64,000 bases of DNA. Origin: Acidobacteriota bacterium. Its GTDB lineage: Bacteria; Acidobacteriota; Vicinamibacteria; Vicinamibacterales; CAVVIG01. The notes beneath the pieces were generated by a model that had not been told where the DNA came from, did not search any database, and was given only the letters and a program-made list of their open reading frames with translations. Each line of letters begins with the position of its first letter. The stretch's first letter is position 1. The DNA is taken from NCBI GenBank assembly GCA_003222395.1, contig QHWB01000039.1:248001-312000 (forward strand), written 5' to 3'. Below are positions 49,998-60,074 of this stretch, in pieces. A program made the translations under genes and the position numbers.

Positions 49998-52900
49998 CGC
50001 CGAGCTCCTCGGCGGCGCGGCCGCGATGGCCGCCGCTCCGCACGAGCGCGGCGCGGACGAAGCGCTCGTCGAACGTGCGCCGCGCCTCGTCGAGCCGCCA
50101 TCTGTCGGCCGCGGCCGCGCTCCCTTGCGCCAGGTGCGGCGGCAGCGCCGAGGGACCGACCACGCCGCGCCGTCCACACCGGACGGCGAGCGACGCGAGC
50201 ACGTTCTGCAGCTCTCGCACGTTTCCCGGCCAGTGATAGCGTGCAAGCGCCGCCAGCGTGGTCGCGGCCAGCGTCGCGCGGCTGGCGACGCGGCTCGTCG
50301 CCTCACGCCAGAAGTGATCGACGAGCAGCGGCACGTCTTCGGCGCGCTCGCGAAGCGGCGGCACCGCGATGCGAATCACGTCGAGGCGGTACAACAGATC
50401 GACGCGAAAGCGTCCCGCCTCGACTTCGCGACGGAGGTCGCGATTCGTTGCGGCGACGATGCGCACGTCGACGCGGCGCGAGAGGTTCTCGCCCACGCGC
50501 CGGATTTCTCCCTCCTGGATGACGCGCAGCAGCTTGGCCTGCGCTCGCGGCGACAGTTCGCCGATCTCGTCGAGAAACAGCGTTCCGCCATGCGCCTCCT
50601 CGAAGACGCCGGTGCGATCGCCAACGGCGCCGGTGAACGACCCGCGCACGTGGCCGAACAGCTCCGCCTCGACGAGATCGTCGGGTAGCGCCGCGCAGTT
50701 CAGCGTTCGAAGCGGACGATCGCGCCGCAGGCTCGCGCGGTGAATCGCCTGCGCAACGAGCTCCTTGCCGCAGCCGCTTTCGCCTTCGATGAGGACGGCG
50801 AACGGCGCGGACGCCGCCCGCTCGACGCCGCGCTTCAATTCCACCATCGCCGTCGTCGTTCCGATGAGCTCGGGCGCGGGTGGCTTCGGCCGCTGCCGGT
50901 GCGCGAGCGCGGCGGACAGAATGGGCGCCACAGCCGCCGCGGTCATCGTCATGACCGTTGACGCGCGCGACAGGTCGTAGGTCGATCCGATCGGCCACCG
51001 GGCCGACAGCGCGCCGACGATCGCCCCGCCATAGTGAATCGGCGCGGCGGCCTCGACGCGTCCGTCGTGCTGGTGAGGAGCGATGGTGATCCCCGCCGCC
51101 ATCGCGCGCTCGGCAACCGCCCCGTCGACGCGGCCGCCGTCACCGGCGATCGGGTCGCAGCGCCGCGGTCCGCCCGCGACGATTGCGACGGCGGCGGCGT
51201 GCAGCTGCTGGCGCACGCGGCCGCAGACATCGCGCAACACGACGAGCTCGTCGTCCGCTGTCTGACAGGCGCGCAGAATCAGTAACGCATCGGCGACGAG
51301 CGGATCGACCGCCGATCGCTCCCGCATCGCCTGAATTGGCAGGAACAGCGCGAGCGCGGGCAGCCCCGTGCCGGCGATGTACGCGCCGCTCGCCTGCTCG
51401 CCGCTCGTGGCGATTGACGCGATGAGCTCCACGCGCGCCTTCAGAAGGGGCGGCAACGTTCCGGCCATCCGGCCGATGCGCCGTACGTGGCCCAGCGCCG
51501 TTCCGGATCGGCCGCGGCGCCGATCCGCCTCCGCCACGAGCAGCCGCGCGCGGATGGCGCGCAGTGGATCGTGCGCCTGGCGCGCGAGCGCGATGGCCGC
51601 CGCCGCGTGCCGCTGCACGGCGTCGAGATCGTCGATGGCGAGGTGGACGAACGCGGTCGCGTACGCCACCGCGGCCCGAACCGCGGCGTCTGAAGACGCC
51701 GTCTCTGCGACTGCGGCGGTCGCGGCCACCGCGCCTCGGATATCGAAGCGTCCCACCGCGATTCGCGCCGCGAGGAGCTCGCGACGGGCGCGCACACCGG
51801 CCGATGCATCGTCGAACGGCCGGCTCAACGCCGCCGCGGCATCGTCGTATTTCCCGCGCCAGAAGAGACATCGGGCGAGCGCAAGCGAGGACGTGGCGAT
51901 CCGGAGCCGATCGCCGCTTGTCGTGGCCGACGTGACGGCGGCCGCCAGCACGGTTTCCGCCTCGTCGAGCCGCGCCAGATCGATCCAGGCTTCGCCGGCC
52001 AGCACCGCCGCATCGAGGAGCCGCGCATCGCCGCCGGATCGACCGGCGAACGTGCGGACGTCGTCGAGCACCTTCAGCGCATCGCGCGGGCGCCCGCGGC
52101 GCAGCAGCGTTGCCGCCAGCGGCATCGCGCCGTCGGCTGCGTCGGCCCAGGCGCCGCGCCGGATCAGCGCGCCGACGGTCTGCCGCAGCTGACGGATCGC
52201 CGCCGCATGCCGCCCGCGCGTCAGCTTCGCAAGCGCGTCGGTCACCTTTCGTCTGAGCGCCGCCAGCTCGCCGGGCGTCGGCCACGCGACCGAAGGCAGC
52301 TGCGCAACCGGCGGCTCGGCGCGCTCGTCGCCGCCGTACGCGACCGGCTGCTCGGCCGCGCGAGACGACGTCCGCGGCGCACGGCGCCTGTGGCGCCCGA
52401 CGGAGTCCGACCACAGCAATCGAAGAAACCTTTCGGGCAATCCCCGCGCCGCTTCCGCGGCTGCGCGCGCGTCGGTCTCGAGCGCCTCGCTCATTCTGCG
52501 AGGGAACACCGCGCCGACCAGATCGTCCGCGCTGACGCGGCCGAGCGGCAGGCCGCGTACGCGACCGATCTCCTCAGCGCCGGCGACGAAGAGCACGTGC
52601 GGCACCGGCGATTGCATCGACGCATGCACGAGCGGGCACGATCTGCGGTTCTCGCCGTCGTCGACGACGAACACGCTCCTGCCGCGCCACAGCGCGTCGT
52701 ACGTCGAGTCGATGAAGCGTGCCGCGATTGGCACGAAGCCGTTGAGCCGCGCCAGCCGCGCGAGCTCGATCGCCAGCGTTGTCTTGCCCGAACCGGGCGC
52801 GCCCCAGACGGCGGCGACGTGCGGCCGCGGGCCAGGCACGTACGCAAACATCTCGGCAAGAGCCGGGACGGCAGATCGTTGAATCGTCATCAGTCCCCGG

Positions 52901-53331
52901 ACAGCGAGCGGCACGTCGGCCGCCGTTTCCGGCTCCGTATCGTTGACGTCCCCGCCGCCGATATCGGGAACGACGACCGGAGAGCCCTGCCTCACGTGTA
53001 CGGCGATACTGTCGGTCGCCGCGAGACCAGCCGCGCGAAGACAATCGGCGGCGTTCGTCCGCGCGCGGGCAGCGGCCTCGACCGCCCCGCTCCACGCCGG
53101 TCCACATTGCCACGCTTCGAATCGAACGAATCGTCCCACGAGGCCGTAGTCAAGGAGCGGCGCGATTGCGCGGTGATGGAGTCGCTGGAACAGATCGCAT
53201 CGCGCCGTCCACTGCAGCTGCGCCCCTCCAGCGACGACCCTCGTCATCTTCAGCACGACACGCATGCCGGTTGCGAGATCGACGACACGTTCGTCGTCGT
53301 GCATCGCAAAGCGATCCGCCACGAGCTGCAT
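49921..53331 (-). CDS. Giant σ54-dependent activator with kinase-like, ATPase, TPR and GAF modules
   Basis: 1136 residues from ATG 53331, which has GGAGG 5 bp upstream. Residues 1-90 look like a degraded protein-kinase N-lobe ([29 protein letters not shown]). Residues about 175-330 are a P-loop ATPase ([23 protein letters not shown]). Residues about 380-700 are TPR helices and about 710-830 GAF-like. The σ54 AAA+ domain (about 845-1080) has [14 protein letters not shown], the σ54 loop as GSFTGA (usually GAFTGA), [12 protein letters not shown] and [10 protein letters not shown] Fis helix-turn-helix ([21 protein letters not shown]) ends it. Confidence 0.87.
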   Translation of the reverse strand: MQLVADRFAMHDDERVVDLATGMRVVLKMTRVVAGGAQLQWTARCDLFQRLHHRAIAPLLDYGLVGRFVRFEAWQCGPAWSGAVEAAARARTNAADCLRAAGLAATDSIAVHVRQGSPVVVPDIGGGDVNDTEPETAADVPLAVRGLMTIQRSAVPALAEMFAYVPGPRPHVAAVWGAPGSGKTTLAIELARLARLNGFVPIAARFIDSTYDALWRGRSVFVVDDGENRRSCPLVHASMQSPVPHVLFVAGAEEIGRVRGLPLGRVSADDLVGAVFPRRMSEALETDARAAAEAARGLPERFLRLLWSDSVGRHRRRAPRTSSRAAEQPVAYGGDERAEPPVAQLPSVAWPTPGELAALRRKVTDALAKLTRGRHAAAIRQLRQTVGALIRRGAWADAADGAMPLAATLLRRGRPRDALKVLDDVRTFAGRSGGDARLLDAAVLAGEAWIDLARLDEAETVLAAAVTSATTSGDRLRIATSSLALARCLFWRGKYDDAAAALSRPFDDASAGVRARRELLAARIAVGRFDIRGAVAATAAVAETASSDAAVRAAVAYATAFVHLAIDDLDAVQRHAAAAIALARQAHDPLRAIRARLLVAEADRRRGRSGTALGHVRRIGRMAGTLPPLLKARVELIASIATSGEQASGAYIAGTGLPALALFLPIQAMRERSAVDPLVADALLILRACQTADDELVVLRDVCGRVRQQLHAAAVAIVAGGPRRCDPIAGDGGRVDGAVAERAMAAGITIAPHQHDGRVEAAAPIHYGGAIVGALSARWPIGSTYDLSRASTVMTMTAAAVAPILSAALAHRQRPKPPAPELIGTTTAMVELKRGVERAASAPFAVLIEGESGCGKELVAQAIHRASLRRDRPLRTLNCAALPDDLVEAELFGHVRGSFTGAVGDRTGVFEEAHGGTLFLDEIGELSPRAQAKLLRVIQEGEIRRVGENLSRRVDVRIVAATNRDLRREVEAGRFRVDLLYRLDVIRIAVPPLRERAEDVPLLVDHFWREATSRVASRATLAATTLAALARYHWPGNVRELQNVLASLAVRCGRRGVVGPSALPPHLAQGSAAAADRWRLDEARRTFDERFVRAALVRSGGHRGRAAEELGVTRQGLTKLMARLGISSSSPAGDTG

Positions 53332-53454
53332 CGCGACCTCCGTTGTCGATAGGACGGGAGCGACGGTGCAAGATCGTCGCCCGCATCGATCGCGAAGGAG
53401 ATCGCGGGATCGCGTCCGGGATGCGGCAATTTTTTCGGATAGAATGAAACGCGA

Positions 53455-54663
53455 ATGCTGCGTTTTCTGACCGCCGGCGAGTCGCACGGCAAAGCGCTCG
53501 TCGCCGTCCTCGAAGGAGTTCCGGCGGGGCTCGCGATCGATCTCGATGCCATCACGACCGAGCTGCGGCGGCGGCAGACCGGGTACGGCCGCGGCCGCCG
53601 CATGCTGATCGAGTCCGATCGCGCGGAGCCGCTCAGCGGCGTTCGTCACGGGCTGTCGACCGGCGGTCCGATCGCGCTGTTGATTCCGAACAAGGACTGG
53701 GAGAACTGGCAGCGCACGATGCACGTCGAGCCCGAGATGCCGGAGTCGGCGTCGGGCGTCGACCGGCCCCTCGTCACGCGCCCGCGCCCGGGCCACGCGG
53801 ACCTTGCGGGCTTCGTGAAGTACGGCCACGAAGACATGCGCAACGTGCTGGAGCGCGCCAGCGCACGCGAGACCGCGGCGCGCGTCGCCGTCGGCGCGAT
53901 CGCCCGCCAGCTGCTGCGTGCGGTCGGGACCGACGTCGCGAGCCACGTCACCGCGATCGGATCGGCGTCGGTGTCGAATCCGCTCGCCTTTTCGTTTCAG
54001 CAGGTCCGCGCGATCTCCGCCGAGAGTCCACTTCACTGCGCCGACGCCGAGGTCGAACTCCGCATGATCGCGGAGATCGATCGCGCGCGCGACGCCGGCG
54101 ACACGATGGGCGGCAGCTTCGAGATCATCGCGCACGACGTGCCGCCGGGGCTCGGCAGCTACGTGCAATGGGACCGCAAGCTCGATGGACGGCTCGCGCA
54201 GGCGCTGATGTCGATCCCCGCGATCAAGGCGGTCGGCATCGGTCTCGGACCGGCGGTCGCGCACCTCCCCGGCTCGCGCGTCCACGACGAGATCGTGCCG
54301 CGCATCGACCGGGATTCGACCGATCCGGTCGGCGTCTCGCGGCCGACGAACAACGCCGGCGGCCTCGAAGGCGGCGTCACCAACGGCGAAGAGCTGCGCA
54401 TGACGGCCTACATGAAGCCGATTTCGACGCTGATGAAGCCGCTGCGCTCCGTCGATCTGTCGAACATGACCGAAAGCCCCGCGACGATCGAACGCAGCGA
54501 CGTCTGCGCCGTCCCGGCCGCCGCCGTCGTCGGCGAAGCCATGGTCTCAATCGTCCTTGCGGATGCGGCGATCGAGAAGTTCGGCGGCGACTCGATCGAG
54601 GAGCTTGCAACCAATTGGAAGGCGTTCAGGGAACGCACCCGTTCCCGTTTTATGGCACGTTGA
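53455..54663 (+). CDS. aroC: Chorismate synthase
   Basis: 402 residues. The FMN-dependent enzyme makes chorismate from EPSP, the substrate for the trp/tyr operon at 30.6-41.5 kb. LRFLTAGESHGKALVAVLEGVPAGL, RRQTGYGRGRRM, RPRPGHADLAGFVKYGHEDMRNVLERASARETAARVAVG and NNAGGLEGGVTNGE are all present. A TAGAAT -10-like box lies 9 bp before the ATG (53440-53445) without an obvious -35. It is divergent from the giant activator and outside the attenuated operon. Confidence 0.96.
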   Translation: MLRFLTAGESHGKALVAVLEGVPAGLAIDLDAITTELRRRQTGYGRGRRMLIESDRAEPLSGVRHGLSTGGPIALLIPNKDWENWQRTMHVEPEMPESASGVDRPLVTRPRPGHADLAGFVKYGHEDMRNVLERASARETAARVAVGAIARQLLRAVGTDVASHVTAIGSASVSNPLAFSFQQVRAISAESPLHCADAEVELRMIAEIDRARDAGDTMGGSFEIIAHDVPPGLGSYVQWDRKLDGRLAQALMSIPAIKAVGIGLGPAVAHLPGSRVHDEIVPRIDRDSTDPVGVSRPTNNAGGLEGGVTNGEELRMTAYMKPISTLMKPLRSVDLSNMTESPATIERSDVCAVPAAAVVGEAMVSIVLADAAIEKFGGDSIEELATNWKAFRERTRSRFMAR

Positions 54664-54685
54664 CGGAGTGAAGCAGTTCGGCCTG

Positions 54686-55195
54686 ATGATCCTGCCCATC
54701 CTCAGATACGGCGACAGCCCCCTCCACGACGCGGCCGGCCCTATCGAAGAGATCACCGACGACGTCCACACGCTGATCGACGACATGATCGAAACGATGT
54801 ACGCCGCGCCGGGCGTCGGCCTCGCGGCGCCGCAGGTCGGCGTGTCGCTTCGGCTGTTCGTCATCGATACTTCGGTCGGGCGCGATCCTTCGAGCTTGAT
54901 GGTGATGATCAACCCGCAGTTCGTCGAGCGCGAGGGAATGCAGCTCGAAGAAGAAGGATGCCTGAGTGTCCCCGGTTTCAACGCGACCGTCGTCCGACCG
55001 GCGCGGGCGGTCATCAGGGCGCTCGATCGGGAGGGTCGTGAGTTCCGGCACGAGGGGACCGGCCTGCTCGCGCGCGCCTTCCAGCACGAGATGGATCATC
55101 TCGACGGGATGCTGTTCGTCGATCGGCTTCGGGGCATCAAGCGCGACCTGATCGTCCGGAAGATTCGCAAGCTGTCGCGCACGGGCAAATGGTGA
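54686..55195 (+). CDS. def: Peptide deformylase
   Basis: 169 residues from ATG 54686; a GTG at 54668 would add six residues. It removes the formyl group from nascent proteins using a ferrous ion. The three motifs are complete: GVGLAAPQVG, EGCLSVPG (Cys ligand) and QHEMDHLDG (two His ligands and catalytic Glu). It overlaps fmt by 7 bp, the conserved def-fmt order. Confidence 0.95.
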   Translation: MILPILRYGDSPLHDAAGPIEEITDDVHTLIDDMIETMYAAPGVGLAAPQVGVSLRLFVIDTSVGRDPSSLMVMINPQFVEREGMQLEEEGCLSVPGFNATVVRPARAVIRALDREGREFRHEGTGLLARAFQHEMDHLDGMLFVDRLRGIKRDLIVRKIRKLSRTGKW

Positions 55196-56163
55196 CGGAA
55201 GGTACCGTCTGCGCTCTCCGCATCGTGTTCTTCGGCACCCCCGCGTTCGCCGTTCCCACGCTCGATGCGCTTTTTGCATCGGCGCACGCCGTGGTCGGCG
55301 TCGTCACCCAACCGGATCGGCCGCGCGGACGCGGCCATCACGTCGCCGAGGCGCCGATAAAACGGCGCGCGCGCGGCGCTGGCGTGCCCGTTTTGCAACC
55401 CCTTCGATTGAAGGATCCGTCGTTTACTGATGCCCTGCGCGCACTTCACGCGGACCTCGGCGTCGTTGCGGCGTACGGCAGGATTCTGACCGACGAGGTG
55501 CTGGCCATCCCTCGTCTCGGGATGATCAACGTTCACGCCTCGCTGCTCCCGAAATACCGCGGCGCCGCGCCGGTGCCTCGCGCCATCATCGCCGGCGAGC
55601 ACGAGACGGGCGTCACGATCATGAGAGTCGTCAGGGCGCTCGATGCGGGACCGATGCTCCGGTCGGCGCGCCGGCCGATCGACATTGATGAGACAAGCGA
55701 GCAGGTCGAGGGCGATCTCGCCCGGCTCGGCGCCGATCTGCTCGTGCGGGCCGTCGACGACATCGCCGCCCGCCGCGCAGACGAAACGCCGCAGGACGAC
55801 GCGGCGGCCACTTACGCGCACCGTCTGACGAAGGAGGATGGCATCGTCGACTGGTGCCGCCCGGCTCGCCGCATTCACGATCAGATCCGCGGCCTGCATC
55901 CGTGGCCGCACGCGCACGCCTTCGTGCAGGGACGGCGGCTCATTCTGCTGCAGTCGTCGCTCACATCCGAAACGGCCGGGACCAGCGACCCGGGCACCAT
56001 CGTCGAAGCCGGCGGCGACCGCTTGATCGTCGCGACCGGCGACGCGCCGCTGCGCCTCGTGCAGATTCAGGCTGAAGGCAAGCGCCCGATGTTGGTGCGC
56101 GACTTCATGGCCGGCCATCATCTTTCGGCGGGCGATCGCTTCACCGCGGCATCCGGGGCCTAG
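55189..56163 (+). CDS. fmt: Methionyl-tRNA formyltransferase
   Basis: 324 residues. It formylates initiator Met-tRNA. RIVFFGTPAFAVPTLDAL, GVVTQPDRPRGRG, and the catalytic loop INVHASLLPKYRGAAPVPRAI with Asn and His (and Asp in ALDAGPML) are present. The C-terminal OB domain (residues about 205-320) follows. ATG 55189 overlaps the def stop; a GTG one codon in is possible. Confidence 0.95.
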   Translation: MVTEGTVCALRIVFFGTPAFAVPTLDALFASAHAVVGVVTQPDRPRGRGHHVAEAPIKRRARGAGVPVLQPLRLKDPSFTDALRALHADLGVVAAYGRILTDEVLAIPRLGMINVHASLLPKYRGAAPVPRAIIAGEHETGVTIMRVVRALDAGPMLRSARRPIDIDETSEQVEGDLARLGADLLVRAVDDIAARRADETPQDDAAATYAHRLTKEDGIVDWCRPARRIHDQIRGLHPWPHAHAFVQGRRLILLQSSLTSETAGTSDPGTIVEAGGDRLIVATGDAPLRLVQIQAEGKRPMLVRDFMAGHHLSAGDRFTAASGA

Positions 56164-56178
56164 GGCGCCGGGCTCGGC

Positions 56179-57549
56179 ATGATTGCGCCCGCCCGCATCG
56201 CCGCCTACGAAATCCTTTCGGCGGTCTCTGCCGGGAACGCCGACCTTCCCACCGCGATCGCGCTGGCCCGCGCGAGCTTGAATGACGAGCGCGACCGCGC
56301 GCTGGCCGCGGAAATCGCCGCGGGTGTGCAGCGCCGGCGCGCGGCGCTCGACCACCTCATCGTCGAGTTCGCGAAGCGGCCGATCGATCGACTCGATCCG
56401 GAAATCGTGGAGATTCTCAGGATCGGGGCGTACCAGCTTCTCTACCTGACGCGCGTGCCCGCGTCGGCAGTTGTGGACGACGCCGTGAGCCTCGCGCGTC
56501 GGGTGGGCAAGGGCAGCGCGAGCGGATTCGTCAACGCGATCCTCAGGACGATTTCGCGAAGGCGGCGCGACCTCCCTTTGCCGCCGCGGCCGGCCGACCC
56601 GCGCGATCGAGACGCCGTCCTTGCTTACTTCAGTACCACGCTCTCGCACCCCAGGTGGCTCGCGGCGCGCTGGTACGACCGCCTCGGCTTCGAAGCGGCC
56701 GAACGGTGGCTCATGTTCAACAACGAGGCGGCGCCGGTCACGCTGCGAGCGAACCGTCTCCGCGTCACGGCCCGGGAGCTCGCCGATCGCCTTGCCGGCG
56801 ACGACGTCCGCGTCACGCCGGCGCGCTTCGCAACCGACGCCCTTCTGGTCGAAGACGGCCATCCGCTCCGCGGCCGTGGCCTCGACGAAGGCTGGTTCGT
56901 GGTGCAGGACGAAGCGTCGCAGCTCGTCGCGGCGCTCGCCGATGCCGGATCGCATGCGCGCGTGCTCGACGCGTGCGCGTCGCCGGGGGGGAAGGCGACC
57001 GCGATGGCGGCCGCGATGAACGGGCGGGGACTGCTGGTTGCCTGCGATGTGCGCGGGCGGCGCATGGAGCTGCTGCGAAAGACGGTCGCCGCCAGCGGCG
57101 CGACGAACGTGCGGCTCGTTCAGGCGGATCTGCTGAAGCCGCTGCCTTTCTCGTCGCCGTTCGATCTCGTGGTCGTTGACGCGCCGTGCTCGGGCCTCGG
57201 TACGCTGCGCCGCGATCCCGACATCCGCTGGCGCCGGCGCGAAAGCGATCTTGCGCCGCTGGCTGCGGCGCAGCTGACGATGCTGCAGCACGCGGCCGGC
57301 GCCGTGGCACCGCGCGGCCGCCTCGTCTACGCGACGTGTTCGAGCGAGCCCGAGGAAAACGAAGGCGTCGTCGATGCGTTTCTTGCTGCAGCGCGCGACT
57401 TCGAACCGCTCGACGCACGCGACGCGTCACCGCTCGTGCCGCGCGCGGTTGTCGATTCGCGCGGCCACCTGAGGACCGAGCCGCACACGCACGGGCTCGA
57501 GGCGTTCTTCGGCGCGGTTGTAGTACGATCCGGCATCCGATGGCGCTGA
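56179..57549 (+). CDS. rsmB: 16S rRNA (cytosine967-C5)-methyltransferase
   Basis: 456 residues. An N-terminal NusB-like RNA-binding domain (residues about 1-140, ARIAAYEILSAVSAGNADLPTAI) is fused to a SAM-dependent methyltransferase. LDACASPGGKATAMAAAM binds SAM. The two catalytic Cys are in VVDAPCSGLGTLRRDPDIRW and LVYATCSSEPEENEGVV. It follows fmt by 15 bp and overlaps the PASTA gene by 10 bp. Confidence 0.95.
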   Translation: MIAPARIAAYEILSAVSAGNADLPTAIALARASLNDERDRALAAEIAAGVQRRRAALDHLIVEFAKRPIDRLDPEIVEILRIGAYQLLYLTRVPASAVVDDAVSLARRVGKGSASGFVNAILRTISRRRRDLPLPPRPADPRDRDAVLAYFSTTLSHPRWLAARWYDRLGFEAAERWLMFNNEAAPVTLRANRLRVTARELADRLAGDDVRVTPARFATDALLVEDGHPLRGRGLDEGWFVVQDEASQLVAALADAGSHARVLDACASPGGKATAMAAAMNGRGLLVACDVRGRRMELLRKTVAASGATNVRLVQADLLKPLPFSSPFDLVVVDAPCSGLGTLRRDPDIRWRRRESDLAPLAAAQLTMLQHAAGAVAPRGRLVYATCSSEPEENEGVVDAFLAAARDFEPLDARDASPLVPRAVVDSRGHLRTEPHTHGLEAFFGAVVVRSGIRWR

Positions 57550-58262
57550 AAACGCGCGTGTGGACCGCCGGCAAGCTGATGCTGCTCGGCGGCGCGCTGG
57601 TCGTGACCTATCTGCTGTTTGCCGCTGCGGCGATGCGCATCGCGCTGCGCGCGCGCGAGGTCCAGGTACCCGACCTGACCAACCGCACGGCGAACGACGC
57701 GATGACCATCGCGACGGACCTCGGTCTGTCGCTCAAGGTCGACGATTCGCGGCGGCAGGATCCGAAGATTGCCGCCGGCCACGTGCTCGCGCAGGAACCG
57801 CCGGCCGGATCGATCGCGCGGCGCCAGCGCACGGTGCGCGTGTGGCTCAGCGCCGGTCAGCGCGCGACCACGGTGCCGGTTCTCGTCGGCGAAACCGAGC
57901 GCACTGCCCAGCTGCGTCTGACGCAGGACGGCCTCACGCTCGCAGCCGTCTCGGAAATTCGATCGCAGGATCTGCCCTCTGACGTCGTCGTCGCGCAGAC
58001 GCCACCGGCGCGAAGCGCCGCCGGTCAGGTGTCGCTGCTCGTCAACCGCGGCGAGCGCGGCGCCAGCTACGTGATGCCCGATCTGATTGGCGTGAACGGC
58101 GACCGTGCGGCCGACATCCTGCGCAACCGTGGATTCCGCGTCGCGGTCGTCGGCTCGAGCCCATATCCGGGCGTCGCCGCCGGCATCGTCATCCGCCAGA
58201 GCCCGCAGGCCGGGTTTCAGATCGGACCCGGCGAACCGATTTCGATCGAGGTCAGTCGGTGA
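57540..58262 (+). CDS. Membrane-anchored PASTA-domain protein
   Basis: 240 residues. One N-terminal membrane helix (LMLLGGALVVTYLLFAAAAMRIAL) is followed by three PASTA domains (VQVPDLTNRTANDAMTIATDLGLSL; TVPVLVGETERTAQLRLTQDGLTL; YVMPDLIGVNGDRAADILRNRGFRV). PASTA modules bind muropeptides or peptidoglycan. No kinase or transpeptidase domain is attached. It overlaps rsmB by 10 bp and precedes rpe by 28 bp; this rsmB-PASTA-rpe order is the usual neighbourhood of such stand-alone PASTA genes. Confidence 0.88.
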   Translation: MALKTRVWTAGKLMLLGGALVVTYLLFAAAAMRIALRAREVQVPDLTNRTANDAMTIATDLGLSLKVDDSRRQDPKIAAGHVLAQEPPAGSIARRQRTVRVWLSAGQRATTVPVLVGETERTAQLRLTQDGLTLAAVSEIRSQDLPSDVVVAQTPPARSAAGQVSLLVNRGERGASYVMPDLIGVNGDRAADILRNRGFRVAVVGSSPYPGVAAGIVIRQSPQAGFQIGPGEPISIEVSR

Positions 58263-58290
58263 GCAGCGTCAGACTCTGCGTTTCCCTGGC

Positions 58291-58992
58291 ATGAGCGTTC
58301 TCATCGCACCATCGATCCTCTCCGCCGATTTTGCCGCGCTCGGCACCGCGATCGCGGCGGTGGAACGGGGCGGCGCCGATCTGATTCACGTCGATGTGAT
58401 GGACGGTCATTTCGTCCCCAACATCACGATCGGTCCGCCGGTCGTCGCCTCGATCAAACGCATCGCGAAGGTTCCGCTCGACGTCCACCTGATGATCGAA
58501 GAACCGGACCGGTACATCGACGCGTTCGCCGAGGCCGGCGCGTCCATGCTGTCGGTGCACGTCGAGGTGCTGCCGCACCTTCACCGCACGGTGCACGCGA
58601 TCAAAGCGCTCGGCGTCAGGGCGGGCGTCGTGCTGAATCCATCGACGCCGGTCGGCGCCCTGGAAGAGATCGCCGCCGACGTCGATTATGTGCTCGTGAT
58701 GTCGGTCAACCCCGGATTCGGCGGACAGTCGTTCATTCCCCGCAGCGAGCCCAAGGTTCGTGCGGTGCGTGCGCTGCTCGATCGTGCGGGGAACGCGGCG
58801 CCGGTCGAAATCGACGGCGGCATCGATCGAACCAACGTCGCACGCGTCGTGTCGGCCGGCGCGAGCATCATCGTCGCCGGATCGGCGGTGTTCCACACGC
58901 CCGATCCCGAGCTGGCCACGCGCGAGCTGAAGGCAGCGGCCTCGGGCGCGGCGATCCCCGTCCCTCGACCGGCCCGGGACGTCCCGAGCTAG
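58291..58992 (+). CDS. rpe: Ribulose-phosphate 3-epimerase
   Basis: 233 residues. It interconverts ribulose-5-P and xylulose-5-P in the pentose phosphate pathway. IAPSILSADFAALG, HVDVMDGHFVPNITIGPPVV, LDVHLMIEEPDRYI, MSVNPGFGGQSFIP and EIDGGIDRTN carry the catalytic Asp pair and metal-binding His residues. ATG 58291 fits the conserved start. Confidence 0.96.
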   Translation: MSVLIAPSILSADFAALGTAIAAVERGGADLIHVDVMDGHFVPNITIGPPVVASIKRIAKVPLDVHLMIEEPDRYIDAFAEAGASMLSVHVEVLPHLHRTVHAIKALGVRAGVVLNPSTPVGALEEIAADVDYVLVMSVNPGFGGQSFIPRSEPKVRAVRALLDRAGNAAPVEIDGGIDRTNVARVVSAGASIIVAGSAVFHTPDPELATRELKAAASGAAIPVPRPARDVPS

Positions 58993-59007
58993 CCAAAAGG
59001 GCGCGCG

Positions 59008-59142
59008 GTGATCACATCCCGATCCATTTCGCGCGTTCGCGTGCGGTACGCCGAAACCGACGTGCACGCGTCGTTCGATCGGGCCGGGCGCCCACGCCGG
59101 CTGCCGGATCGCATTCGATCGATCTTCTCATGCACGCCTTAG
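59008..59142 (+). pseudogene. Possible remnant of a 4-hydroxybenzoyl-CoA-type thioesterase
   Basis: A 44-codon frame from GTG contains RVRVRYAETD, the opening strand of hot-dog acyl-CoA thioesterases (YbgC-like). It loses all similarity right afterwards and runs into the epimerase start. Families of this kind are about 130-150 residues, so only the first about 20 remain. It could be a chance match; the segment is short. Confidence 0.35.
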
Positions 59143-60074
59143 TTACTGGCGTCGCCGGATTCATCGGATCGACTCTGACCGAGCGTCTGCTGGCCGACGG
59201 CGCGGACGTCATCGGCATCGACTGCTTCACCGATTACTACCCGCGCTCGATCAAAGAGCAGAACCTCAGCTCGTTCATCAATCATCCGCGGTTCACCTTT
59301 CTACCGTTGCGGATTCAGGACGCGAGCCTGCCGGAGTTGCTCGCCGATCGAACGCACGTCTTTCACCTTGCCGCGCAGGCGGGCGTCCGCAAGAGCTGGG
59401 GACGCGACTTCGCCATCTACATCGAGAACAACATCGAGGCGACGCAGGTGCTGCTCGAAGCGGTCCTGGGCGCGCGAACGCCGCTCGAGCGCTTCGTCTA
59501 CTCCTCGAGCTCGTCGGTGTACGGCGACAAGGTGTCGATCCCGATGAGAGAAGACGCGTTGCCGCAGCCCGTCTCGCCGTACGGCGTCTCGAAGCTCGCC
59601 GCAGAACAGCTCTGCTACTTGTACTTTGCGAACTTCGGCGTCCCTGTCGTCTCGCTGCGCTACTTCACGGTCTATGGTCCGCGCCAGAGGCCCGACATGG
59701 GCTTTCATCGATTCCTGCGCGCGACGATCCTCGACGAGCCGATCACGGTGTACGGCGACGGCGAGCAGACACGCGATTTCACGTATGTGCACGATGCCGT
59801 CGCCGCAAACGTCGCCGCGGCGGCCCGCGGCGTCCCCGGGCGCGTGTACAATATTGGAGGTGGATCCCGCGTCTCGATCAATCAGGTGCTCGACGTGATC
59901 GGCCGAGTGTCCGGACGCCAGCCTCGCGTAACCGTCGAGTCCGCTCAGAAAGGAGACATGCGGCACACCTATGCCGACACGTCGCTCGCTCGAACGGATT
60001 TCGGCTTCACGCCAACGGTTGGCCTCGAGCAGGGATTGTCCGCTGAGTATCAATGGCTGCTTGGAATACTTTGA
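59130..60074 (+). CDS. NAD-dependent sugar-nucleotide epimerase/dehydratase
   Basis: 314 residues of the extended SDR family, close to UDP-glucuronate 4-epimerases. The NAD motif is VTGVAGFIGSTL. HLAAQAGVRKSWG, SSSSVYGD, and the catalytic YGVSK (Tyr-x3-Lys) with RYFTVYGPRQRPDM and GDGEQTRDFTYV are present. It likely makes a nucleotide sugar for capsule, LPS or glycan. Its end overlaps bamD by 22 bp. Confidence 0.92.
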   Translation: MHALVTGVAGFIGSTLTERLLADGADVIGIDCFTDYYPRSIKEQNLSSFINHPRFTFLPLRIQDASLPELLADRTHVFHLAAQAGVRKSWGRDFAIYIENNIEATQVLLEAVLGARTPLERFVYSSSSSVYGDKVSIPMREDALPQPVSPYGVSKLAAEQLCYLYFANFGVPVVSLRYFTVYGPRQRPDMGFHRFLRATILDEPITVYGDGEQTRDFTYVHDAVAANVAAAARGVPGRVYNIGGGSRVSINQVLDVIGRVSGRQPRVTVESAQKGDMRHTYADTSLARTDFGFTPTVGLEQGLSAEYQWLLGIL

